This document shows, piece by piece, positions 21,502 through 32,808 of a stretch of DNA of 64,000 nucleotides. The notes beneath the pieces were generated by a model that did no database searches, was not told where the DNA came from, and was given only the letters and a program-made list of their open reading frames with translations. A program made the position numbers and the translations under genes. Source of the DNA: Ovis canadensis (Eukaryota; Chordata; Mammalia; Artiodactyla; Bovidae). Position 1 is the stretch's first letter; each line of letters begins with the position of its first letter. The stretch covers positions 181,347,001 to 181,411,000 of the forward strand of contig NC_091246.1 in NCBI RefSeq assembly GCF_042477335.2, in the 5' to 3' direction.

Positions 21502-21706
21502 GGGGCTTCCCTGGTGGCTCAGTGGTAAAGAACCCATCTGCCAATGTAGGAGACATGGGTTTGATCTTTGAGTTGGGAAGATCCCTTGGAGAAGGAAATG
21601 GCAACCCACTCCAGTATTCTTCTCTGATAAATTCTTCTGTGGATAGTCTAGGGGTCAACAAAGAGTTGGACACGACTTAGCAACTGAGCAACAACAACAA
21701 CAACAT
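21502..21706 (+). mobile_element. Bov-tA SINE
   Basis: 'aggggcttccctggtggctc' head to a 'caactgagcaacaacaacaa' tail. Target-site duplication atgagtattaa at 21491-21501 and 21707-21717. Confidence 0.95.
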
Positions 21707-21717
21707 ATGAGTATTAA

Positions 21718-22429
21718 AGACTGGAAAATTCTTGCCCCAGAGTATCCCTGATTCTGTTACCTGTTTGCACTTCTAGTGCTGGGCTGGGATGAGCCCTGGG
21801 GCAAATAGTTAGCCTGAGATTTGAGCAGAACTGAGGAAGACAAGCCTGTTTGTGGATGGGTTTGAGAGGGCAGACAGGGGGCACTGGGGATAGCTGGGAG
21901 AGGGCAAGGCATTCATTCATTTGTTTATTCAAACAATGTTCACCAAGCCCTCCTATGTACCTGTACACTGTGTTGAGACCCAGAGAGGTTGAAAGGAAAG
22001 ATGTTCACGGTCAGGTGAACGTGACAGACAAGTAGCAACTCCAATACAGTGTCATACATGCTCTGATAGAGGCAGGCACTGGTGGGCTTCCGAAAAGGAG
22101 GCTCACCTCCCAGCCTTGCCATGGGGAGAGTGTTAGAGAAAGTTTCCCAGGCCACATCACCACTGAGCTGAGGGCATTAGCCAGATGGGAACACATTCCA
22201 GGCAGTGGAAAAGCAAAGGCAGAGTGGTGAGGGAACATGGTGATTCGGGGGAACCCAAGATGTGAGTGTGGCTGGAGTTTGGGCATTGAGCGGGGAGAGG
22301 CCCTTCAGGGGTCAGAACATGGAGTGCTTTGGTTGTCAGGCTAAGGAGCTAGGAAATACTAGCCCGACATAACGAGGAGCTGTTGATGGACTTTTCACTG
22401 GGGAAAGACATGACTAGACTCATTTCTTT
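21718..22429. other. Unresolved intergenic stretch
   Basis: About 21905-22050 has an old-repeat look ('cattcatttgtttattcaaa'). No gene is recognised. Confidence 0.3.
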
Positions 22430-22558
22430 TCTTTGGGGTGTGTGTGTGTGTAGAGCCACATGTCTTGTAGGATTTTAGTTCCCCAATCAAGGATCAAACC
22501 CAGGGCCCTGGCAATGAGAGCTCCAGGTCCCAACTCCTGGACCACCAGGGAATTCCCT
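22430..22558 (-). mobile_element. CHR-type SINE fragment
   Basis: 'cttgtaggattttagttccc', 'ggatcaaacccagggccctg' and 'ctggaccaccagggaattccc', with a short (GT)n at its left end. Confidence 0.8.
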
Positions 22559-22691
22559 TAACTCATGTTTTCAAGCTGTTTCTCAGACTGCATTGTGGAG
22601 AGTGAGTTGGGTGGGAGACATTAGGAGGCTCTTGCTCAATTCTGGTGACTATGACAGTGGCCAGACCTTAGGAAAACAGCCATGGAGCTGG

Positions 22692-22867
22692 ACCAGTCAT
22701 TCTGCCTTTGACTGCATAGAAATCACTTAAACAAATTTTAAAGAGACACTTACATCAAGGCTCCACCCCAAATTAATTAACTTAGATTATCTTGGGTGGG
22801 CTTGGCCATAGGTTTCTAAAGTTCCCCCAGTGACTGTAATGGGCAGTCAAGGGGGGAAGACCACTGG
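22692..22867 (+). mobile_element. MER5A-like hAT MITE
   Basis: 'gcatagaaatcacttaaaca', 'ctccaccccaaattaattaa' and the terminal 'gaccactgg' follow the MER5A plan. Confidence 0.65.
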
Positions 22868-22904
22868 ATTAGAGAGATAGAGGAGAGGAAATATCTTTGA
22901 TGGG

Positions 22905-23045
22905 GTTTCTTAGAATCACCTGGGAGCATTTATTAGCAGTACAGCCTCCTAGTCCCATCACTCAAGAGTGAATCTGAGTCTCCGGAGTCCTGATCTGGGA
23001 CTCTGCATTCACAAAACCGTGATTCTTAGTGCTCCAAGGTTGGAA
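22905..23045 (+). mobile_element. MER5-like fragment
   Basis: 'cttagaatcacctgggagca' and 'tgaatctgagtctccggagt' fit the MER5 interior. The ends are degraded. Confidence 0.5.
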
Positions 23046-23439
23046 AAGCGCTCTACGGGATAGTAAGGGTGGTAGCCAACAGAACCTGGGAGGAGCAGAG
23101 GTCTTCCTGCTCCTGGGAGCCCTGCCAGCAGAAGTCCAAGAGGACACAAGGGAGAAGGGACCCAGGGATCACCCAGACAGGGATGGAAGGTGAAGGGAGC
23201 TCCCTCCGGTCCAGCCAGGAGTTCCCATCGCATGCTTGGGCCTGGGCATTGCATTCATTAGTTGGGCTGCTGTAACAAAGCACCACAGACTGGTTGGCTT
23301 AAACAGTAGGCATTTGTCTTCTCTCAGTACTAGAGGCTGGAAGTCCAAGATCAAAGTGTCAGGGGGGTTGGCTTCTTCTGAGGCCCTTCTCTTCGGCAGA
23401 TGACTGCCTTTTCCCTGTATCTTTACACGGTCTTCCCTC

Positions 23440-23462
23440 TGTGTGTGTGTGTGTGTGTGTGT
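23440..23462. repeat. (GT)n microsatellite
   Basis: About 11 GT units inside the ancient repeat. Confidence 0.9.
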
Positions 23463-23511
23463 CCTAACCTCCTGTTCTCGTAAGTGCCTGGTCATATTTA
23501 ATTCAGGTCCA

Positions 23512-23690
23512 TGCGTGAGTGTTCAGTTGCTCAGTCATGTCTGACCTTTTGCCACCCCTTGGACTGTAGCTTGCCAGGCTTCTCTGTCCATGGGATTTTT
23601 CAGGGAAGAACACTGCAGTGAGTAGCCATTTCATTCTCCAGGGGATCTTCCAAACCCAGGGATGGCACTCATGTCTCCTGTGTCTTGGGT
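23512..23690 (-). mobile_element. Bov-tA SINE
   Basis: 'tcagttgctcagtcatgtct' to 'gatggcactcatgtctcctg'. It lacks the terminal tRNA-like head and is nested in the 23244-23803 repeat. Confidence 0.85.
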
Positions 23691-23803
23691 CCACCCTAAC
23701 TTAATTACCTCTTAAAAGGCCCCCACCTCCAGTCACATTCTGAAGTACTGGGACTTAGGTCTTCAACAAATCAATTTTGGGGCAACACAGGCAACCTGTA
23801 ACA

Positions 23804-24556
23804 GGCATCTCAGAGCTGGAAAGGGAGAGAGACTGATAGGCTCTGACACCCATAAGAAATGAGAGCACAGAAATAGATCCTTTTTCTCAAAGGCAGGCCG
23901 AGAGAACAAAGGTCTGAGATATAGCAAGAGGGTTTTAGATTACACCTCAGAAAGCCTCTGGCAGAAAGGAGCAGATCACTGGGAGACCTCATTCAGAGAC
24001 TGAGTCAGCTCATCAGGGTCGTGAATAAAAGGGACAGAGTTATGATTAGAAAAAAACCTAGAAAAATATTATGGAGGAGAGGACAAAAATTGTGCTTATG
24101 GTTGATGGCAATGGGAAGGAAAGTTCTTTGTATCAAATACTTTGTATTAAGACTTCAAATCCCTTCCAGGTAACCTTCTAGCAAAGTGTCTGGGTGTGTT
24201 TGAATAGATTCTGGTGTGAAGGCAGGGGGATGGCTGGGTAACTCCTGGGCTTCATTTCAATCCTCCAGTTTCATCAATTTCAGGTTCCTCTTTGGTCCAA
24301 TAACAGTTTTATATCTCCCAGTCTGAACTCTATTTCTGCATCTGACTTTTATTTCCTTTCAATATAAATCAACAATGAAATATTTACTACGCCCTTGACA
24401 GAGGCAGTATAGCTCACATCTATAGTAAACAAAATGATAAAAGAAAAGGAAATTGTTCTTTGGATAGAGACTGGTAGAGATGTACCTGCTGACCTTTAAA
24501 GAACACTGTGTCCTCTTGTGTTTATAAAAATCATTTAAAAATAGCTTTCAAAAATT
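23804..24556. other. Unresolved intergenic stretch
   Basis: No gene or repeat is recognised. Confidence 0.3.
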
Positions 24557-24638
24557 ATGGCTGATTCATGTTGATGTATGGAAGAAACCAACACAACCTT
24601 GTAATTATCCTCCAATTAAAAACAAATAAATTTTTAAA
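24557..24638 (+). mobile_element. L1 3' tail
   Basis: 'ggctgattcatgttgatgta' and 'aattatcctccaattaaaaa' are the terminal L1 3' UTR signature. Only about 80 bp were inserted. Confidence 0.7.
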
Positions 24639-25687
24639 AATTACATCTTCAGTTTACGATATTGTTCAGAATGAAATGGTCAACATAGAGTTTTTGTAAA
24701 AGAAATGTTTAAAACAGTTTAAATGTTTACCAATAAAAGAAATGGTTAAATAAATTATTGCTTACCAGTATGATAGAATATCCTGTAATTTTAAACCAGA
24801 GGTAGATTTATATGTATATAAAGTTGCAGAATAATGTGTTATAGAATACTGTGATCTCATTTTTTTCTTTTTAGTTAATTTTCCCATTTTATTTTAAAAT
24901 TAGGTAAGTTTATGTATAGATGAGTATATGTTTAGACCAAAAAAATAAAAAAAGACTCAAAGGATTTTTTTTTAAAAGGATGCTCACTGTAGTGAATAAT
25001 ACGGTGTCCTCCCTAGCATCCATCCATGGTTGCATGCCCCATTGTCTAGTGACTTGAGTTTGAATGGAAAGGACCCTATGTCCACCTCTAGAAATTGACC
25101 CTATTCATGGAGCCAACTAGGACAATTTCATACTTTCTGCCATAAAGGTTGAATTCAGGAATGGGAATTGACCCAATCAATACTTGGCATTCCCCAGGCC
25201 TCAGTGGTGTGTTCATAAATAAGCATGTGGCCAGATTTGGTCCGATCAGAATGAAGCCTGTGACGTTCACTCCATGGTTGTTGAGTTTCTCTCTGTCTTG
25301 CTTTTCTTTCCCTCCCTTCTCCCCTCTTTGAAGAAGCATGTGGCCCTTTTGGCAGTGTTGGGGAGAAAGAATTTTCCTCTACCTTTCAATGGTTCTTTTG
25401 GCTGGTCTAATAATCAAATGGATATGAGACAGATTAATACAAGAAAAAATAAATTTTGCACATCCAGGAACCCCACATACATGGGAGATTCAAAGATAGA
25501 AAGGTAAAATGAGGGATGTGGCCATGCTGAGCTGAGGAATAGGGTAGGTTCTGGAGCTTCTGAGGACAGAAGTGTCATTCACAGGACGATAAGAAGGGGA
25601 GCAGATGGTGGGTGATTACCTGTTCGCCCTCTCATACAGATTGGTCACTCAGATGATGATACTTATTTTGGGAAAGATCTCCAATTT
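24639..25687. other. Unresolved intergenic stretch
   Basis: AT-rich to 25000, then ordinary composition. No gene or repeat is recognised. Confidence 0.3.
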
Positions 25688-25700
25688 AAATTCTTCTAGG

Positions 25701-25819
25701 GAATTCCCTGGCTGACCAATGGTTAGGAATCAGTGCTTTCACTGCCAAATGCCTTTTTAGTCCCTGATTGGGGAGCTAAGATCCCACAAGCTACACGGTG
25801 CAGTCAAAAATAAACAAAC
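25701..25819 (+). mobile_element. CHR-type SINE
   Basis: 'ggaattccctggctgaccaa' head and 'tgattggggagctaagatcc' body with an A-rich tail. Target-site duplication aaattcttctagg at 25688-25700 and 25820-25832. Confidence 0.93.
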
Positions 25820-25913
25820 AAATTCTTCTAGGTAGTTAGGGAAGGGTAGAAGTTTCTCTTGACCCCACAGAGTCTCCATTACTTTAACCTCAAAAGAATC
25901 CACATGCCATGGG

Positions 25914-26026
25914 GACTTCCCTGGCCTTCCAGTGGTTAAGACTCTGCACTTCCACTGCAGGGGGCTTGGGGTCAATCTCTGGTCAAGGAACAAAGATCCC
26001 ACATGCCACTCGACACAGTCAAAAAG
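25914..26026 (+). mobile_element. CHR-type SINE
   Basis: 'gggacttccctggccttcca', 'aagactctgcacttccactg' and 'aacaaagatcccacatgcca'. Same orientation as the copy 200 bp upstream. Confidence 0.85.
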
Positions 26027-26036
26027 CGTAGCTTCT

Positions 26037-26094
26037 GTGTCTAACTGAATCACTTCACTGTGCGCCTGAAACTAACACACTGCAAATCAGCTGT
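26037..26094 (+). mobile_element. L1 3' tail fragment
   Basis: 'ctgaatcacttcactgtgcg' and 'cctgaaactaacacactgca' correspond to the L1 3' UTR end. Confidence 0.65.
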
Positions 26095-26888
26095 GCTGTT
26101 GTTCAGTCTCTAAGTTATGTCTGACTCTTTGCAACCCCATGTACTGCAGCGTGCCAGGCTGCCCTTCCTTCACTCTCTCCTGGAGTTTGCTCAGACTCAT
26201 GTCTCTTGAGTCAGTGATGCCATCCAACCATCTCATCCTCTGTTGCCCCTTTCTTCTTTTGCCCTCAGTCTTTCCCATCATCAGGTTCTTTTCCAAAGAG
26301 TTGGCTCTTTGCAAAGCATTGTAGCTTTAGCTTCAGCATCAGTCCTTCCAAAGAATATTCAGGACTAATTTCCTTTACAATTGACTGGTTTGATCTCCAT
26401 GAAGTCCAAGTAACTCTCAAGATTCTTCTCCAGCGCAATTAGAAAGCATCAGTTCTTCAATGCTCAGCTTTCTTTATGGCCCAGCTCTCACATCTATACA
26501 TGACTACTGGAAAAACCATAGCTTTGACTAGACGGACCTTTGCTGGAAAAGTGATATCTCTGCTTTTTAATATACTGTCTAGGTTTGTCATAGCTTTTCT
26601 TCCAAGGAGCAAGTGTCCTTTTCATTTAATGGCTGCAGTCACTGTCCACAGTGATTTTGAGCCCAAGAAAATAATCTGTCACTGTTTCCACTTTTTCCCC
26701 ATCTATTTGCCATGAAGTGATGGGACCAGATGCCATGATCTTAGTTTTCTTAGTTTTCCCTCTTTCACCCTCACCAAGAGGCTTTTTAGTTTCTCTTCAC
26801 TTTCTACAATTAGAGTGGTATCATCTGCTTATCTGAGGTTGTTGATATTTTTCTTGACAATCTTGATTCCAGCTTGTGATTCATCCAG
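26095..26888 (-). mobile_element. BovB LINE fragment
   Basis: Reverse BovB of about 0.8 kb running from the 3' tail to the RT palm region ('ggtatcatctgcttatctga'). It is more diverged than the copies at 14817 or 61451. Confidence 0.92.
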
Positions 26889-27053
26889 TGCAGAGTCCTA
26901 ACCACTGAATCATAAACTATGTGGCTGATGGCAGACAGTGGTGAAACTTTGAGGGGACTGATAATATTCTGTTTATTGAATTGGCTCCATGTGGGAGTTT
27001 GCTTTGTGAAAACTGAGCTTTCACCTTAGGATGTGTGTACTCTCCTACATGTA

Positions 27054-27133
27054 ATGGGTTGATCCAAAAGGTCCTTCAGGTTTTCCCACAATATTTTACA
27101 GAAAAACCAGAATGACCTTTTTGGCCAAAGCAA
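27054..27133. mobile_element. Mariner-derived MITE (80-bp hairpin)
   Basis: Near-perfect palindrome. The left arm 'ttgatccaaaaggtccttca' pairs with the right arm 'gaatgaccttttttggccaa' around a short 'acaatattttaca' loop. TA dinucleotides at 27052-27053 and 27134-27135 fit mariner target duplication. No transposase sequence. Confidence 0.8.
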
Positions 27134-27335
27134 TATGTTAAACTTCAGTAAAAGATTTACATAAAAACAATGCAGACTTTCAGGAAGAGGGTCTGCCAAG
27201 TTTAAAACCATGTAAATTCAAAAGCGTCTGCCATTGAGACCTAGGTGCGAGGGGGTATCTGCCATCTTTTAAGGGGATGGTACAAATGATATGTTTTTTC
27301 CCCCTTATTTTAGCAGTTAACTAATGCTTGATATA

Positions 27336-27521
27336 GGGCTTCCCTGATAGCTTAGTTGGTAAGGAATCCACCTGGAATGCCAGATCACTGGGTTCGATCC
27401 CTGGATTGGGAAGATCCCCTGGAGAAGGGAAAGGCTACCCACTCCATATTCTGGACTGGAGAATTCCATGGACTGTATAGTCCATGATGTTGCAAAGAGT
27501 AGGACATGACTGAGCAGCTTT
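27336..27521 (+). mobile_element. Bov-tA SINE
   Basis: 'gggcttccctgatagcttag', 'gggttcgatccctggattgg' and 'aggacatgactgagcagctt'. Confidence 0.9.
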
Positions 27522-28558
27522 CACAAGTGCTTGTTATGGGAGTAGCTGAATTTATTCATTTATTCCTTCAACACTTAAAAAAAAACTCTCTGCATGCATT
27601 GTGATAAATGCCTAAAACACTAGGATGAAAAAACTGCATTCTTGCCTTGAGAAATTTCCCATCAAGCAGAGAGAAGTAGGTGTATAAACAAAATTAGAGA
27701 AATAAAGTGTTATTCAGGCTATAACAGAAGTATGGATAGCTTATGAATAGTGGGAGAGAAACAGGAGGAAAGATCAGAACACCTTAGCAGGTGGGTGTAT
27801 CAGGTAAGGCGTGCAGAGAATGGAACTGTAGAAAGAACAGAGGGTAACTGGGTGTGCCTGTGTTTGGCTGGGATTGAGAGAGTATCTAGAAAGCTCTTCC
27901 AGGAAGAGAGAATCACAAAGGCAAAAGCACAGAGGTGTGAATGAATTATCCAGGCAAGTTTGGGAAACCAAGGAGATTTTGCTTAGTTGAAGAGACAGGG
28001 ACTAGAGGAATGGGGAGAGTCATGAGAGAACAGCAGCAGGACACAGATGAAGAGGGCTTTCCCTACCAACCAAACAGATTTTTAAAACCTTTATTCTATA
28101 AACAGTAGCAGAGGAGCAGCATGGTCAGAGTACCTTTTTGGGAAAAATGCTGTATAACAGAAGGTGGAGGGAGTTGGACCAGAGGAAGACACATTGGCAG
28201 GGAGACCACGGCGATGATACAGGCAAGAGATGGTGGGGGCCTACAATAAAACAACAGGAGCCTGATAGAAAAGTTAGGTCTGATATAATGAATGTCAAGA
28301 AGGTGGAAGAGGTCAGTCAACAATTACCTGCTGCTTGTAAGGTGTGAGCAAGAGTGAAGTCAAGAGGAGATGTTTTTAGGAGGCTGGCTCAAGCTGACAG
28401 TGGATGGAGCTGTAATTCTCCAAACTCAGCATGTCCAAGGCAGAACATGTTATCTTTCCCCCCCAAAACCTGAGAATCTTCAACCTACCTTTATTGACTT
28501 GGAGGAGTTGTATCTCAGGGCTCTGCGGAGATGAGAGGAGAATTGGGGGAAAGTAGTG
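27522..28558. other. Unresolved intergenic stretch
   Basis: Near 27540-27700 it has an old-repeat look ('tttattcatttattccttca'). No gene is recognised. Confidence 0.3.
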
Positions 28559-28956
28559 CTGAAGAAAGCTGAGCGCCGAAGAATTGATGCTTTTGAAATG
28601 TGGTGTTGGAGAAGACTCTTGAGAGTCCCTTGGGCTGCAAGGAGATCCAACCAGTCCATTCTGAAGGAGATCAGCCCTGGGATTTCTTTGGAAGGAATGA
28701 TGCTGAAGCTGAAACTCCAGTACTTTGGTCACCTCATGCGAAGAGTTGACTCATTGGAAAAGACTCTGATGCTGGGAGGGATTGGGGGCAGGAGGAGAAA
28801 GGGACGACCGAGGATGAGGTGGCTGGATGGCATCATTGACTCGATGGACGTGAGTCTGAGTGAACTCCGGGAGTTGGTGATGGACAGGGAGGCTTGGCGT
28901 GCTGCAATTCATGGGGTCGCAGAGTCGGACACGACTGAGCGACTGAACTGAACTGA
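28559..28956 (+). mobile_element. BovB LINE 3' end, low divergence
   Basis: From 'aagctgagcgccgaagaatt' to the tail 'gagcgactgaactgaactga'. A 131-codon frame is open throughout with the [14 protein letters not shown] block, suggesting a recent insertion. Confidence 0.94.
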
Positions 28957-29280
28957 GACACCATAACTTTTACTTTTTACATTAGCAAAAGAAAATGCAA
29001 CAGTGTTTTTTTTCTTTTTTTTTTTTTGAGTTTATATGACTCCATTTTCCCCTTTGTACTTCATTCTTTTTAATTCCCTCTTCTTCCCTATCTTTGATGG
29101 CCCATTGAGCTGCAATGTCTCATTAGTCCTGCTCAGTGTCCCTTGGCAACTTCTGATGGGGTTCAGTACAGTACAGTCTGCTTCTGCCAAGGAAGACCTA
29201 TCCTCACAATCCAGATGGATATTCTGGAGAGAATTTTTTAAAAATATTTTGATTGCAAAATAAAACACACACATTGCAAA

Positions 29281-29317
<37 letters not shown>

Positions 29318-29550
29318 GTGTGGTGTAGTAAATTACTGTAAAGCAAGTGCTCCCCAGGTCAAAAACTAGAACTTCCCCAGCCACGCCAGAAGCCTGTTTA
29401 ACAGGGTCTGTCTTCATCCTCACTCCAACCCCCTTCCTCCCCTAGGTAAGCACTATATGGAGAGAATTGTAGGTCTGTATATATTTACACAAAGTTTGAG
29501 CTAATTTTATCACAGAATCTTCATGCCTATATTTGCCCTTTCCTGCGATG
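28957..29550. other. T-rich tract, (CA)n and unresolved sequence
   Basis: A T-run lies at about 29007-29028 and a (CA)n tract at 29281-29316. No gene is recognised. Confidence 0.35.
29281..29316. repeat. (CA)n microsatellite
   Basis: About 17 uninterrupted CA units. Confidence 0.95.
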
Positions 29551-29766
29551 AAGTGAAAGTGTTAGTCACTTGGTCATGTCCCACTCTTTGCGACCCCATG
29601 GACTATATATAGCTCACCAGGCTCTTCTGTCCATAGAATTCTCCAGGCAAGAATACTGGAGTGGCTAGCTGTTCGCTTCTCCAGGGGATCTTCCAGATCC
29701 AGGTATAAAACCCAGGTCTCCCATATTGCAGGCAGATTCTTTACTGTCAGAGCCACCAGGGAAGCT
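29551..29766 (-). mobile_element. Bov-tA SINE
   Basis: 'gtgaaagtgttagtcacttg' to 'gagccaccagggaagctc', near full length. Confidence 0.93.
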
Positions 29767-29847
29767 CTGAATATTCTGGTGACATAGGTAGGCCTCAGAA
29801 AATTCCCACAAACAGGCAAGGTATAAATACCTGGCTAGGGAATTAGC

Positions 29848-30273
29848 TATGTATGGATGTGAGAGTTGGACCATAAAGAAGGCTGAGCACTGAAGAATTG
29901 ATGCGTTTGAGTTGCGGTGTTGGAGAAGACTCTTGAGAGTCTGTTGGACTGCAAGGAGATCCAACCAGTCAATCCTAAAGCAAATCAGTTCTGAATATTC
30001 ATTGGAAGGAATAATGCTGAAGCTGAAGCTCCAATACTTTGGCCTGATGTGAAAAACTGACTCATTAGAAAGACCCTGATGCTGGGAAAGATTGAGGGCA
30101 GGAGGAGAAGGGGACTACAGAGCATGAGATGGTTGGATGGCATCAGTGACTTGATGGACATGAGTTTGAGCAAGCTCCAGGAGTTGGTGATGGACAGGGA
30201 AGCCTGGCATGCTGCAGTCCATGGGGTCAAAGAAAGTTGGACACGACTGAGCAACTGAATTGAACTGAAAAGG
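29848..30273 (+). mobile_element. BovB LINE 3' end
   Basis: From 'tatgtatggatgtgagagtt' to 'gagcaactgaattgaactga'. A short duplication, attagc, at 29842-29847 and 30274-30279 is compatible with the insertion ends. Confidence 0.92.
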
Positions 30274-30298
30274 ATTAGCATGAGATAGTGGAATCAGA

Positions 30299-30439
30299 AC
30301 CCACTCGTGTTCTTGCCTGGAGAATCCCAGGGACGGGGGAGCCTGGTGGGCTGATGTCTATGGGGTCGCACAGAGTCGGACACAACTGAAGCGACTTAGC
30401 AGCAGCAGCAGTAGCAGAAGCAGCAGCAGCAGCAGCAGC
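30299..30439 (+). mobile_element. BOV-A2 SINE, truncated, with expanded CAG tail
   Basis: Only the second Bov-A monomer is present, from 'ttcttgcctggagaatccca', followed by a long CAG-type tail. Target-site duplication agtggaatcaga at 30287-30298 and 30440-30451. Confidence 0.95.
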
Positions 30440-30441
30440 AG
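30400..30441. repeat. (CAG)n tail of BOV-A2
   Basis: About 14 CAG-type units with GTAG and GAAG interruptions, against about 4 in the other BOV-A2 copies in this window. Confidence 0.9.
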
Positions 30442-30454
30442 TGGAATCAGACAG

Positions 30455-30662
30455 TGTGTGTGAGCTAAGTTGTTTCAGTTGTATCCAACTTTTTTGTGAC
30501 TGTATGGACTGTAGCCCTCCAGGCTCCTCTGTCCATGGGATTCTCTAGGCATTAGAGTGGGTAGCCATGCCCTCCTCCAAGGCATCTTCCCAACCCAGGG
30601 ATGGAACCCATGTCTCCTGCATGGCAGGAAGATTCTTGAGTGTTGAGTTACTGGGGAAGCCC
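30455..30662 (-). mobile_element. Bov-tA SINE
   Basis: 'gtttcagttgtatccaactt' to 'gagttactggggaagccc', a diverged head. Confidence 0.9.
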
Positions 30663-30964
30663 TTTCCTGGGATGCCCCTTTATGTATCACTGTTAGTGTT
30701 CATCCCCCTGAAACTTGTCCAGATTGCCGTTTTCTCTGTGTTGAATGACCACTGTGTGTGTGTTGAGCATCAATGAATCCCAGAGGGTAATGCCCTAGGT
30801 CTTGCTCCCTCTCTGTACTGTATTACTAGTTACTCATGTTTTGTTGATTTGATTTTTTTCCCTTTTGTCAGTTTTTTCCCCTTATGTCCCCCATTCCTGA
30901 CTATATTGTAAGTCTTTTGAAGTAGAAACCAAACCTACTGCTCATGCATTCCAGACCCTTGACC

Positions 30965-31130
30965 CTTTCTATTCAGAGGGTGGGTCATATGCCAGTATTG
31001 GCATCACCTAGGAGTTGGTTAGAAATGCAGAAAACTGGGCCCCTCACCAGGCCTATTGAATTGAAATCTGCAACTTACCAAGATCACCAGGTGGTTCTTG
31101 TGCACATTCCAAGTTAAGAAGCACTTTCCT
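30965..31130 (+). mobile_element. MER5A-like hAT MITE
   Basis: 'attggcatcacctaggagtt', 'gaattgaaatctgcaactta' and 'gatcaccaggtggttcttgt' follow MER5A. Confidence 0.72.
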
Positions 31131-31270
31131 AGAGAAGCGCTTTCTTAACTTGGCTACAAGTTGGAATAACCTGGGGGTCTTCCAAAAACACTCATGCCTA
31201 GGTCCCACCCTTAGTGCTTCTGTTCCAATTGATCAGGGAGTTGATTTGGACCTTAGGATTCTAAAGTATA
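31131..31270 (+). mobile_element. MER5A-like fragment, adjacent to the previous copy
   Basis: 'gctttcttaacttggctaca', 'ggaataacctgggggtcttc' and 'cctaggtcccacccttagtg'. It lies head to tail with the copy at 30965-31130. Confidence 0.65.
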
Positions 31271-31466
31271 TCCTTACTGTCCCATTTTTCCTAGAATTTT
31301 TTTTTCTTTAATGTTAAGACCAGAAATATCCTTAGCAAATGAGGGCAAGTCGGTCACTCTAGACCTGAAGATTATAACATGCAGATAGAGTTAAGATGCA
31401 TTGCTTAAGAGCAGATGTCAAAGATAGGGATGCAGGTCTAGACTATTCTTTTAAGTCCCTTAAAAG

Positions 31467-31675
31467 TAGGCTTCCCTTGTGACTCAGTGGTAAAAAAATT
31501 TGCCTGCCAACGCAGGATATGTGGGTTTGATCCCTGGGTCAGGAAGATTCCCTGGGGAAGGAAATGGCAACCTGCTCCAGTATTCTTGCCTGGAAAATTC
31601 CATGGTCAGAGAAGCCTGGTGGGTTACAGTCCATGGGGTTGCAGAGTTGGACACAAATTAGCAACAACAACAATA
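31467..31675 (+). mobile_element. Bov-tA SINE
   Basis: 'aggcttcccttgtgactcag', 'gggtttgatccctgggtcag' and a tail 'attagcaacaacaacaa'. Confidence 0.92.
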
Positions 31676-31685
31676 GCAGCCAAAC

Positions 31686-31830
31686 AGTGTATTGATTAAG
31701 AGCAGGGCTCAGGGAGCTCCACTCATGGGTTCATTAGCAATGGTACTTAACCTTATCTCTAAGATGGAAATACTGTTAATACCAGCTTTACAGGGTAGTA
31801 AGGGCTAAGTGGACTCTTTCCTGCCATATC
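31686..31830 (+). mobile_element. MIR SINE, internally deleted
   Basis: 'tattgattaagagcagggct' head followed by 'aaccttatctctaagatgga' and 'aataccagctttacagggta'. Confidence 0.6.
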
Positions 31831-32440
31831 CTTAGAAGTCATGACCTTAGCAAGTGGCTGTATCAGAGGTAACTGCAACTGAGGCTCTTATTGCCTGCTT
31901 TGTTTTTTGGGGCTTCTTGTCCTTTCTTCTCTTTCTTGCATAAATACCTAGGATTAGGGATCTGGCTTCAGACTTTTCTTATGCATCTTCCTTACCTCTC
32001 TTAACCTTCATTGCATTGAAGAGAATTAGGGCTTTGTTCTGAGTGGGGCTTTGGCTTAAGGGAATATTGTGTTTGGTCTGATTCTCTATCCAGATCACTG
32101 AAACTTTTTTCATATTAGCAGGAAAGCTGTTTTGCTTTCTAACCATTCATGTGTTCCCTGGAGTAACACTTAGTTCCTTCAAGAACTTTTCCTTTGTATT
32201 TGCAAGGAGGCTAACTGTTTAGGGAGAGAGGTCTAGTTTTTTGGCTTATCTCAGCTTTTGTAATGCTTTCCTCATAAGCTTAGTCATTTCTAGTCTTTGA
32301 CTTACAGTGAGAGAGGTGTCAATCTTCCTTTTATTTGAACACTTAGAGGCCAGTGTAGGGTTATTAATTGGCCTGATGGCTGGTGACAGAGCAGTCAGAA
32401 CACACACCACATTTATCAGTTGAGGTCACCATCTTATGTG
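31831..32440. other. Unresolved intergenic stretch
   Basis: No gene or repeat is recognised. Confidence 0.3.
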
Positions 32441-32650
32441 GGCTTGGTTTGTAGAGCCCCAGATGGTAAAGAGACTGCCTGCAGTACGGGAGACCAGGGT
32501 TCGATCCCTGGGTTGGGAAGATCCCCTGGAGAAGGAAATGGCAACCCACTCCATTACTCTTGCCTGGAAAATCCCATGGATGGAGGAGCCTGGCAGGCTA
32601 CAGTCCATGGGGTTGCAAAGAGTCAGACATGACTGAGTGACTTCACTCAC
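32441..32650 (+). mobile_element. Bov-tA SINE
   Basis: 'gggttcgatccctgggttgg' B-box region and 'gactgagtgacttcactcac' end. The head is degraded ('ggcttggtttgtagagcccc'). Confidence 0.9.
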
Positions 32651-32808
32651 TCAAAACAATTACAATGGTAACATCAAAGATTCCTGATCACATATCATAA
32701 CAAACATAATAATAATTTTTGAAGTTTTAAATATCTTGAGAATTAGAAGAAAGTGAAACACAAATGAGCAGATGCTTTTGAAAAATGATGTCAATAGACT
32801 TGGTGAAT

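Larger units (their letters stand above)
23244..23803 (+). mobile_element. Ancient LTR-like repeat split by a Bov-tA
   Basis: 'gctgctgtaacaaagcacca' with 'cagactggttggcttaaaca', 'aggctggaagtccaagatca', then after the SINE 'tcacattctgaagtactggg' and 'tcaacaaatcaattttgggg'. A well-known mammalian repeat type that I recognise by sequence but cannot name securely. Confidence 0.6.
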
